Shown: positions 17,595 to 26,200 of the stretch, piece by piece | Layout: each line of letters opens with the position of its first letter | Position numbering within the stretch: position 1 is the first letter of the stretch | Assembly (NCBI RefSeq): GCF_000019185.1 | Contig: NC_010334.1 | Span: 1,178,001 to 1,242,000, forward strand | DNA length: 64,000 nucleotides | Source: Shewanella halifaxensis HAW-EB4 | GTDB taxonomy: Bacteria; Pseudomonadota; Gammaproteobacteria; Enterobacterales; Shewanellaceae | Reading direction: 5' to 3' | Notes under the pieces: generated by a model | What the model saw: only the letters and a program-made list of their open reading frames with translations | Database searches by the model: none | What the model was told of the DNA's origin: nothing | Made by a program: the position numbers and the translations under genes

Positions 17595-19382
17595 TTAAAT
17601 CGCTGCGGTCACTTTATTTAGCCAAGTTAAATCATCGCCCCGCATAAATGGTGAGAGTTTTTCTCTAACCTGCTGATGATATTGGTTAAACCAGCTAACT
17701 TCTGCATCAGTTAAATAGCTTTTATCGATCAAGCGAGCATCCATTGGAATAAAGGTTAATGCCTCAAATTCCAACATTTCCCGTTCGCTATTAGCTAAGG
17801 CTTTACAAGGACGTACGGCGATTAAGTTCTCTAATCGAATACCGAACTCATTGGCGCGGTAGTAACCGGGCTCATTTGACAGCACCATACCTTCGAGAAG
17901 AGCCACGTTTGAACGGCCTTTTGCGATACCCTGTGGACCTTCATGCACACTTAAATAGTGGCCCACGCCATGGCCTGTACCGTGGTCAAAGTCGAAACCA
18001 TGCTGCCATAAATATTGGCGGGCAAAGGAGTCTAGCTGCATACCGCTAGTGCCTTTGGGGAACTTGGCTTGATCGATTGCTATATGGCCTTTTAGTACTA
18101 AGGTCACCATCTTTCTCTGCTCATCGGTAACGTCACCAATGGCAACAGTACGGGTCACATCTGTGGTGCCATCTAGATATTGTGCGCCAGAGTCGACAAG
18201 GTAGATGCTGTTCATCGTCATCTGTGCAGGTGTGCCGTTATTGTGGTTATAGTGACACATGGCGGCATTTGCGCCAGTTGCTGAAATGGTGTCGAAGCTT
18301 GGTTCTTGATACCGTGGATCGGCTAAGCGGAAGCTTTCTAGTTTATCTGCAAGTACGGCTTCATCATATAGGCGGTTAGCGGCAACTTCGCGGTCTAACC
18401 AAGCAAGAAAGCGGCTTACTGCCACGCCGTCACGAATATGGCAGGCTTTCATGCCTGTAAGTTCAGCTTCATTCTTCTGCGCCTTAGGTAAGGCGACCGG
18501 ATCGCTACCTGCAATAAGCTGTGCACCAGCATCTTGAGCGGTTAGTTGCAGCCAAGCGTTGCAGCTCTCTGGGCTTGCTAACACTTTACAGCCGTTTAAG
18601 CTGACGAGTTCTGCGGCGAGCTCAGATTCCGCTTTAAAGCTGACGCCTTCACCTACATGCTCGAGGATGTTTTCCGGTAACTTTTTAGTGTCAGTAAATA
18701 ACAGCATATCGCCATTGGTGCGCAGTAGCGCAGTGCCTAATACTATGGGCAGGCATGGAATATCTTTGCCGCGAATATTGAGTAACCAGCAGAAAGAATC
18801 TAAGGCCGAGATAATCGCAATGTCGGCGCCCTGTTTTTTGATCTCTAAGCCAATAGTTTTGCGTTTCTCAAGGCTAGTTCTCCCCGCGCTTTGCTCGCTA
18901 AACAGCATAATCGGGCTACTTGCTGGAGAAGGCCTGTCAGTCCAGTGCACGTCAATGGGGTTTTGCTCGACTTGAGTTAACTCTATTTGCGCTTTATTAA
19001 GTTCAGCTTCGGTTTGGTTAAACCAAGCTAATGTATGCAGGCGAGCATCGAAGCCGACTTTTGCATTTGCGCCAAGTTGTTCAATTAACCACGGAGCTTG
19101 AGGGGTATCGTGTAAGCTTAAGTATTCAAATAGACTCGGATCGACTTGTTGACGCACTTGCACGGTATAACGGCCATCGACAAAAATTGCGGCACTGTCC
19201 TTCAATACGATAATTGTTCCCGCAGAACCGGTAAATCCACTGGCCCATAACATGCGCTCATTATGCTCGGGGACATACTCGCCCAAGTATTCATCGGCAC
19301 GAGGAATAATAAAAGCATCGAGATTTGATTTAGCCATTTCTGTGCGGATGGCATTGAGACGTGCTGCAATTGTATTTGACAT
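17595..19382 (-). CDS. Xaa-Pro aminopeptidase (M24B, long aminopeptidase P type)
   Basis: A 595-residue cytosolic metallopeptidase that removes the N-terminal residue from peptides with proline second. The architecture is the three-domain long form: two creatinase-like N-terminal domains (about 1-300, starting LNAIRTEMAKSNLDAFIIPR), the pita-bread M24 domain (about 310-530) and the C-terminal M24_C extension. Metal ligands are visible as the two Asp of VDSGAQYLDGTTDVTRTVA, the His in GTGHGVGHYLSVHEGP, and the Glu residues in LSNEPGYY and IRLENLI. Length matches the eukaryote-like AMPP rather than the approximately 440-residue E. coli PepP. A second, unrelated-length M24 gene diverges from it at 19894. 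Confidence 0.93.
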   Translation of the reverse strand: MSNTIAARLNAIRTEMAKSNLDAFIIPRADEYLGEYVPEHNERMLWASGFTGSAGTIIVLKDSAAIFVDGRYTVQVRQQVDPSLFEYLSLHDTPQAPWLIEQLGANAKVGFDARLHTLAWFNQTEAELNKAQIELTQVEQNPIDVHWTDRPSPASSPIMLFSEQSAGRTSLEKRKTIGLEIKKQGADIAIISALDSFCWLLNIRGKDIPCLPIVLGTALLRTNGDMLLFTDTKKLPENILEHVGEGVSFKAESELAAELVSLNGCKVLASPESCNAWLQLTAQDAGAQLIAGSDPVALPKAQKNEAELTGMKACHIRDGVAVSRFLAWLDREVAANRLYDEAVLADKLESFRLADPRYQEPSFDTISATGANAAMCHYNHNNGTPAQMTMNSIYLVDSGAQYLDGTTDVTRTVAIGDVTDEQRKMVTLVLKGHIAIDQAKFPKGTSGMQLDSFARQYLWQHGFDFDHGTGHGVGHYLSVHEGPQGIAKGRSNVALLEGMVLSNEPGYYRANEFGIRLENLIAVRPCKALANSEREMLEFEALTFIPMDARLIDKSYLTDAEVSWFNQYHQQVREKLSPFMRGDDLTWLNKVTAAI

Positions 19383-19588
19383 TCAAACTCCGTTATCTGC
19401 GCAAAAGCTTGTTGTACTCACTAGAGGCAGTTTATTTTTGTACGAATTTAGCGCGGAGATTACCATAAAGCGCATTTGCTTGGGAGGCTAGCGACCGAAA
19501 TTATTCAGGAACCATTAATGAGGGAGGGAAGCAGAATGGGGAATGGTTTTCCATCTAAGTGAACAGGCCACTATGGCTAGGCTTATTT

Positions 19589-19711
19589 ATGCCATTTAAT
19601 GTTTGGGTGCTAACGTTAGCACAGGCGTTTGCGATGAGTGCCACTTTTATGATGCTACTCGGAGGCTTGATTGGTGCCGAAATTGCGCCATCTCCTGAAT
19701 TGGCGACGTAA
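19589..19711 (+). pseudogene. N-terminal remnant of an MFS-type transporter
   Basis: A 40-codon frame (MPFNVWVLTLAQAFAMSATF at its start, then MMLLGGLIGAEIAPSPELAT and TAA) that reads like the first helix and first loop of a major facilitator transporter: the LAQAFAMSA helix and the GGLIGAEIAPSPELAT stretch are typical. The protein then stops where about 350 more residues would be expected, and the following bases show no continuation in any frame. No good ribosome site precedes it. It lies in the 511-base gap between the two divergent M24 peptidase genes and is best read as decayed. Family identity is from pattern recognition only. Confidence 0.5.
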
Positions 19712-19893
19712 GTTTTACTGTTATTTAGTCAGTAATTATTTGCACTTTAGATTATTAGTTACTGACGTTTTGTATATTTTATGCTAGAAAGTGGGGCTGA
19801 TAAGTGTGCCGTTGTGATTGAGTCAAACCATAGAGCCTTGTTTAAGGTTTTATTGTATTTAAGTATAAATAATTAAATGTAAAGGGTAAGCAT

Positions 19894-21111
19894 ATGACCT
19901 TAGGTGTTGGCGGTTCTACCGCAGAGCAGGAATTAGCAAAACTAACCGATATGACTCAAGGCGTAGAGCCTATCAGTCGTGAAGAGTATCAAGCTCGAAT
20001 CGCTAAGGCGCAAGGCATCATGAGTGAGCAGGGGATTGCTGCTATTTACCTTAACGCCGGCACTAACCTTTACTACTACACCGGTACTCGTTGGTATGCC
20101 AGCGAGCGTATGGTTGGCGCAATTCTTCCTGCTAATGGCGATGTTGAATATATCGCGCCTGCGTTCGAAGTTGATACCTTAAACGGCTATATGGTTATCG
20201 AAGGTAAGGTCAATACTTGGCAAGAAGATGAAAGCCCTTTTGCATTGTTTGGCGCAGTGCTGGCTAATATGGGGATTGCCTCTGGTGATATCGGTATCGA
20301 TGAGTCTGCCGCTTTCTTTATTTTCGATGGCGTTCGCCAAGCGCATCCTCAATATAACTATATAAATGCTAAACCCGTCACCGCCGGTTGTCGCATGATT
20401 AAGTCGGCTGTTGAACTGAGCCTGCTACAGCGTGCTAAAGATATGACTCTTGAGGTGCATAAAGCCGTAGCGCGCATCTTGCATGAAGGCATTACCACCA
20501 GCGAAGTGGAAGCCTTTATCAACGCGGCTCACATTAAAGTGGGTATTCCAGCAGGTTCATACTTCTGTATCGTACTCTTTGGTGAAGACAGTGCTTATCC
20601 ACATGGGGTTAAATCACCCAAAGCGTTAGAGCTTAATGATACCGTATTAATCGATACCGGCTGTCAGTTATATGGCTATAACTCAGATATCACCCGTACT
20701 TATGTATATGGTGAGCCTAGCCCACGCCAACGTGAGTTGTGGCAGTTTGAGCAAGACGCACAAATCGCTGGATTTGAAGCGGCGCAAATTGGCGCAACCT
20801 GTGCCAGTGTTGATCGCGCTGCCCGTGATGTACTCGAAGCGGCAGGTTTTGGCCCAGGTTATGATGTACCAGGTCTACCACATAGAACTGGTCACGGTGT
20901 TGGTCTAGATATCCATGAATGGCCATACTTAGTGCTAAACGATCATACTCCCCTTGAGGCGGGTATGTGTTTCAGTAATGAACCTATGTTGTGTGTACCG
21001 GGCGAGTTCGGTGTACGTCATGAAGACCACTTCTACATGACTGAGCAAGGACCAGTTTGGTTCACTAAGCCTGCGCACTCAATTGACGATCCGTTTGGAT
21101 ATGAAGCGTAA
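19894..21111 (+). CDS. M24 family metallopeptidase (Xaa-Pro dipeptidase type)
   Basis: A 405-residue pita-bread metallopeptidase. A creatinase-type N-terminal domain (about 20-170) contains YLNAGTNLYYYTGTRWYASE. The catalytic domain carries metal ligands in VLIDTGCQLYGYNSDITRTY (two Asp), the His in PHRTGHGVGLDIHEWPYL, and Glu in FSNEPMLCVPGEFGVRHED. This arrangement is that of Xaa-Pro dipeptidases and related ectoine or creatine hydrolases, so dipeptide hydrolysis is likely but not proven. AAAGGGTAAG lies 4 bases before the ATG. Immediately downstream is a diverged copy of its own last 34 codons (21184-21300), evidence for a lost tandem paralogue. Confidence 0.9.
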   Translation: MTLGVGGSTAEQELAKLTDMTQGVEPISREEYQARIAKAQGIMSEQGIAAIYLNAGTNLYYYTGTRWYASERMVGAILPANGDVEYIAPAFEVDTLNGYMVIEGKVNTWQEDESPFALFGAVLANMGIASGDIGIDESAAFFIFDGVRQAHPQYNYINAKPVTAGCRMIKSAVELSLLQRAKDMTLEVHKAVARILHEGITTSEVEAFINAAHIKVGIPAGSYFCIVLFGEDSAYPHGVKSPKALELNDTVLIDTGCQLYGYNSDITRTYVYGEPSPRQRELWQFEQDAQIAGFEAAQIGATCASVDRAARDVLEAAGFGPGYDVPGLPHRTGHGVGLDIHEWPYLVLNDHTPLEAGMCFSNEPMLCVPGEFGVRHEDHFYMTEQGPVWFTKPAHSIDDPFGYEA

Positions 21112-21183
21112 TAATTGTTATATCTCGTCATAAGCAATGAGACATCTATTTTTGTGTAGAAAGGGCTATGTGTATAGGGTTAG

Positions 21184-21300
21184 TTTGGTGTACGTAATGA
21201 AGATCATTTCTCTAAACAAGAGTATATGACTGAACAAGGTCCTGTGTGGTTTACAAAGCCAGCGCACTCAATTGATGACCCATTTGGCTACGAAGCGTAA
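21184..21300 (+). pseudogene. Remnant of a second M24 peptidase gene (C-terminal 38 codons)
   Basis: Codons 21184-21297 plus TAA encode FGVRNEDHFSKQEYMTEQGP followed by VWFTKPAHSIDDPFGYEA. These match the end of the upstream M24 protein except for one His-to-Asn change and a four-codon insertion (SKQE replaces nothing before YM). The final 20 codons are identical in protein but differ at many third positions, for example CCT/CCA, GTG/GTT, TTT/TTC and ACA/ACT. A TAG directly precedes the homologous part and no start is present. The pattern indicates a paralogue that diverged under selection before most of it was lost. Confidence 0.8.
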
Positions 21301-21322
21301 CGCTTCTAATTTTATGCCAAAT

Positions 21323-21359
21323 AAAAAAAGCCCGAATGTTTACGTATTCGGGCTTTTTT
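21323..21359. terminator. Bidirectional terminator between the M24 genes and the FKBP gene
   Basis: The arms AAAAAAGCCCGAAT (21324-21337) and ATTCGGGCTTTTTT (21346-21359) are exactly complementary with an 8-base loop. T-runs follow on both strands. It closes the rightward M24 unit and the leftward isomerase gene. Confidence 0.9.
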
Positions 21360-21378
21360 ATGACTTATTAGTTCTTTC

Positions 21379-21849
21379 TTAATCGATACTGATTAGCTCA
21401 ACATCAAAAATCAGGGTTGAACCACCAGAGATTTTACCTGCACTACGATTACCGTATGCCAACTCACTTGGTATAAAGAAACGCGCTTTCTCACCCACAA
21501 CCATCAACTGTACACCTTCGGTCCAGCCTTTAATCACGCGATTAAGTGGAAATGCTATTGGCTCACCCCGCTCAACTGAGCTGTCGAAAACGGTGCCGTC
21601 AATCAAAGTGCCATGATAATGCACGGTAACGGTATCGCTTGCTTTCGGGTGCACAGTGCCTGTACCCGGTTCTAGTACCTGATATTGTAGACCTGAAGCT
21701 GTGGTTGTTACGCCATCTTTTAGTTTGTTATCAGCTAAATAAGCACTGCCTATCGCGATGTTTTCTTTGGCCGCTTTTTGGTTGTTCATCGACGAAAAAA
21801 AGTAAAACACAACACAAGCAATTACCACAACAGCTAAAACCATCTTCAT
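21379..21849 (-). CDS. FKBP-type peptidyl-prolyl cis-trans isomerase, membrane-anchored
   Basis: A 156-residue prolyl isomerase. The N-terminal helix (MKMVLAVVVIACVVFYFFSS) is a membrane anchor or uncleaved signal, placing the catalytic domain in the periplasm. The FKBP domain, about residues 50-156, shows ASGLQYQVLEPGTG, VTVHYHGTLIDGTVFDSS, VIKGWTEGVQLMVVGEKARF and IPSELAYGNRSAGKISGGST, the FklB/Mip pattern, with Tyr, Asp, Val, Ile and Trp pocket residues present. The ATG at 21849 has AAGG 11 bases upstream; an in-frame GTG at 21861 overlaps that site and is unlikely. It is shorter than FkpA or Mip because it lacks the N-terminal dimerisation domain. Confidence 0.9.
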   Translation of the reverse strand: MKMVLAVVVIACVVFYFFSSMNNQKAAKENIAIGSAYLADNKLKDGVTTTASGLQYQVLEPGTGTVHPKASDTVTVHYHGTLIDGTVFDSSVERGEPIAFPLNRVIKGWTEGVQLMVVGEKARFFIPSELAYGNRSAGKISGGSTLIFDVELISID

Positions 21850-22146
21850 TTTTTGAGTCACCTTGTTTTGATTCGACTGCCCATGATAACTAATCCCTCT
21901 CTAGAGGTAAATCTCAGTACTTCTCTTTAAGAGTGCAGTTTATAGAGCTTGGCATCTTGATGATATGAACTTGGTTTGTGAGGAAATCAAGTGTTTAATC
22001 AAGTATTAATCAAGTTATTGAATAAATGATTGATAAGCACTGCTAATACGGATTATTGTTACGGGCAATGGAGTGTTGTAGCGCGTTAGGGTTATTGTGT
22101 TTAGTTATGCCTCTGTTTGTAACGCGTCATTATCAAGGAGTAAGTC

Positions 22147-23217
22147 ATGGTTAAACTGAGATCAATAGCGAATGTCTCAATTGTTTTTTCAACTTTGCTA
22201 TATCTGTCTTTAGGCGCAGTTTATGCGGCAGAAACTGACAACTCTGAAGCTGCAAATGAGTTTGATCCTTACTTTTATCTTGGGGCAAAGGCTGGTCAGA
22301 TGCATTATCAAAATGCTTGTGAAAGCTGGAGCATAAGTTGTGATGGTAACGATGTAGGTTTTGGCGGTTTTGTCGGTTATCAAGCGTGGCAATATTTAGG
22401 TTTTGAGACCGCTTACCTCGACTTGGGGGAGGCGGTGGCGCATTACTCAGAGAGCGGTGTAAATAACACTTATACTGGTAGCATGAAAGGTTGGGAAATT
22501 TCGGCGGTGACCCGGTTTAGTTTAAGTGAAAGTTTTGAGCTATTTGCCAAGGCGGGTAGCGTCTATTGGGATGGTGACAACCGCGGCCCTCAGAGTCGTA
22601 ACTCAGATTCAGACTGGGCTCCTATGCTCGGGGCTGGGGTAGAATATCAGTTATCGCCTTCTTGGGTCGCACGACTCGAATATCAATATATCGATAGCTT
22701 AGGCAGTGATCTGATTGGTGGTAGTAACGGCCACCTAACGACTTTAGGTATTAGTTATCGTTTTGGTCAATCAGCGACTAAAGCTCAGCCGCCCGTTAAA
22801 GAAACTCCGGTAACCTTACCTGAAAAAATTATCCCTGTAACACCAAAACAGATTGTATTACCAGCATTAACGGTAATCAGCTTATTTGATTTTGATAGCA
22901 GCGAGTTAACCCATTCTGGTTCTTTAGCGCCGGTGATTGAGCGACTGAAACAATCACCAGAGGCTATAGCGAACATAAAGGGCTATACAGACTCCAAAGG
23001 CAACGCTACATACAACCAAGCCCTGTCGGAGCGTAGGGCTCAAGCTGTGGCCGACTACTTAATTGCAGCGGGTATTAAACCTGAGCAGATAGAGGTCCAT
23101 GGTTATGGTGAGCAGTTCCCGCTAATGAAAAATGACACCCCTGAGCATCGCCATGAAAACCGCCGGGTGTTAATACACATCCAATCAACGACATCAGAAA
23201 TGAAGCCGGAGATCTAA
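22147..23217 (+). CDS. OmpA family outer-membrane protein
   Basis: A 356-residue outer-membrane protein. The signal peptide ends near VYA-AE (about residue 28). Residues 35-210 form an 8-strand OmpA-type barrel (YFYLGAKAGQMHYQNACESW, GFGGFVGYQAWQYLGFETAY, ending LGISYRFG). A Pro/Lys-rich linker follows (PPVKETPVTLPEKIIPVTPK). The C-terminal OmpA domain (about 240-350) has LFDFDSSEL, IKGYTDSKGNATYNQALSER and HRHENRRVLIHI, which bind peptidoglycan. AAGGAG lies 8 bases before the ATG. The Ig-like lipoprotein gene starts two bases after its stop, so the pair is cotranscribed and probably works together at the cell surface. Confidence 0.92.
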   Translation: MVKLRSIANVSIVFSTLLYLSLGAVYAAETDNSEAANEFDPYFYLGAKAGQMHYQNACESWSISCDGNDVGFGGFVGYQAWQYLGFETAYLDLGEAVAHYSESGVNNTYTGSMKGWEISAVTRFSLSESFELFAKAGSVYWDGDNRGPQSRNSDSDWAPMLGAGVEYQLSPSWVARLEYQYIDSLGSDLIGGSNGHLTTLGISYRFGQSATKAQPPVKETPVTLPEKIIPVTPKQIVLPALTVISLFDFDSSELTHSGSLAPVIERLKQSPEAIANIKGYTDSKGNATYNQALSERRAQAVADYLIAAGIKPEQIEVHGYGEQFPLMKNDTPEHRHENRRVLIHIQSTTSEMKPEI

Positions 23218-23219
23218 AC

Positions 23220-26200
23220 ATGTCCATATTTAAACAAGTATATCGCCAGTTGATTTTGCTGACCTTATTGATTCTTGCTGGTTGTGGCGGCGATGACGAT
23301 GGCTTTCCAACGGGGGCCTGCGGTGGACCCGATAATCCATGCCCTGCCTATGCGGTCGCTCTTGATATTACTCCAAGCAACAGTGTTATCGCTGTAAGCA
23401 CTCATCAAATCTACCAAGCATTCGCGACGTACAGTGACGGCGCAACGAAAGATGTCAGCCAAGAAGTTAGTTGGTCGAGCAGTGAGCCAACACTTGCCAC
23501 TATTTCTACAAATGGTGTCGCTATGGGAGCCTTAGCAGGAGAGGTGCAGATAACTGCTAGTCTCCCACCCGTGCAGGAAGGAGGCATGGTATTAACCGAT
23601 AGCGCGGCACTTAAAGTGACGGATGCCGCTCTGATGGCGCTGAATATTGAACCTGGACAGGCGCAGATATTGGTTGGAATGAGTCAGAGTTATCGCGCCT
23701 TGGCTTTGTTTGCAGACGGCCATCAACAAGATGTGACTAACGATGCGAGTTGGACAAGTTTAGACACTGCTACCGCAACAATAGAGTCCGCTGGAGAATC
23801 AATCGGACTCGCAACAGGGGTTACTGTTGGTGTGACGCAGGTGAAAGCGAATTTTTCTGCTCAAGAGGCATTAGCAACATTAGTTGTGCTAGCGACCAAA
23901 CCAAGTCAGTTATTGATTAACCCCGTAGATGAAGTATTACCTAATGGCACCAGTCTGCAGTACCAAGCGCACCTTATCTTAGAAGACGGTTTGAGTATAG
24001 ATGTGACGACGCAGTCGGCGTGGCACTCTTCTTCTGTCGATATTGCGTCTATCGATAATCAAGGCTTTTTAGTCGCTAAGACACTAGGGCAAACACGAGT
24101 GACGGCGACACTTTCATTTGCTGGTATTAGCTTGTTAGATACAACCAGTGCAACGGTTGTCGATGCAAAGGTCAGTAACTTAATCGTGACTCCCGCCCAA
24201 GGGATATTTCCTGTGGGAACCAAAGGCAGTTATGTTGCAACGGCCTATTTTTCAGATGGTCAGGTGAAAGATGTGAGCCGTGATGCACTCTGGTCTGCAT
24301 CGCAGACGGATGTTGTCGACATCACAGCACAAGGGCAAAATGCTGGCGATGCCACCGCAAAAGCGCTTGGTAGCTCAAGCATTACCGCCACCTATCAAGA
24401 GCTAAGCGCAAATGCGCAGTTAGAAGTTACCAATGCGGTGTTAACCTCGCTGCAGGTCTCTCCTGTAAATACTCAGGTACCGGCTGGCACTCAGGTTCAA
24501 TATCATGCCCATGCAAGTTTTAGTGATGGTAGCATCAAAGATGTCACGAGTTTGGGGTATTGGCAAAGTAGTGAGCCACAAATCGCTTCAGTTGGCTTAA
24601 CGGGTGGGCTTTCAGGCATCGCTGATACCTATCAAGCGGGAGTTACAGAGATCCGCTTCGATTATCTGGGGCAGAATCAGGCAACAGAGTTAACCGTTAC
24701 ACAAGCGAATGTGGTTAATTTACAGATCTCACCGATAGATCTGCAGGTGCCTATAGGCACACAGGGCCAATATATTGCAATAGCCTATTATTCCGATGGG
24801 CATAGCAATGATGTTACTCAGCAGGCGAGTTGGCTGTCGAGTAATCGAAAGGTTGTGAGTATTGTTAATTCAGGAGTCGATGGCGGTTATGCCATGGGAC
24901 TAACCGAGGGACTAGTAGAGATCTCTGCGACCTATGCAGGGCTAAGCTCTGGATTCAGTTCAGGAGTCAGTTCAGTAAAAAGCTCAGCATTGACGCCACG
25001 TGATTCACAAGCCGTAGCTGAGACTGGGGCATCGTCAACTATTAGCAGTAAAACGACGGCCAAGGTCACCCCTGCAATTTTACAGAGCCTGATTATCTCA
25101 CCTGTTAGCGCGAGCATCGCAGCAGGTAATAATCAGCCTTATCAATTGTTCGCGCTCTTTTCTGATGGTAGCAGTAAAGAGGTGACGCCTTACGCCTATT
25201 GGCAAACCAGTGATGCAGCCATCGCCACCATTGACCGCTTCGGCTTAGCGCATAGTCTTGTTGAGGGACAGGTAAAGATTGTTGCCAGTTATCTTGGCAT
25301 GCAGGTCAGTGCCGATTTAGTGGTGACTGATGCGGTGATCACTCAGTTGCAGGTCTCACCCGCAGAGAGCAACATCGCGGTAGGTTATAGCCAGCAACTG
25401 ATTGCAACGGCCTATTACTCAGATGGTCATAGTAGCGATGTCTCTAGCTTAGCCAATTGGGGTTCGCTGTCGTCCTCTATTGTTCAAGTTGACGCCACCG
25501 GTCTTGCCGAAGGAGTGGCTCAAGGAAGCTCGACCGTTGAGGCCAGCTATCAAGGCATGCAAGCAAGCGCCAATGTTAATGTCACCAGTGCAATACTCGA
25601 GTCGGTTACTTTAACGCCTGCAACGGCAACGGTGGCTGCAGGTAATACTCAACAATATCGACTGTTTGGCATATTTTCTGACGGTAGTCATAAAGAGTTA
25701 ACCTATGTGGCAAGTTGGCAATCTAGCGCATTAGCGATTGCGACGATTGATAAATATGGCTTAGCGCAAAGTTACCAGCAGGGGACGAGTCAGATCCAGG
25801 CGAGTTATATCGGTTTCTCTGCGGTTGCAGAGCTTAAGGTGACCGATGCCGAAGTGACTAGTCTTCAAGTCTCTCCTGCAAACCTCTCGGTTCCGTTGGG
25901 GACGACGGGGCAGTATAGCGCCGATGCATTTTATTCCGATGGCCACACGAGTGACGTCACCCATTTAGCAACTTGGAGTGTAATTGATCCAAGCCTAGTT
26001 AATATTGCGGCAACGGGAAGCGATGCGGGCTTTGCTGAAGCTATTGCGGTTGGGATGACAAAAGTTCAAGCCGATTTTGAAGGGCAGAGCGATAAGGTCA
26101 ATGTGAAGGTAACCGATGCCATACTCGAAAAGCTTGTGATCTCACCAGCCTATAGCAGTATTGCAGCAGGACTCAATCAGCCCTATCAAGCGACAGGCGT

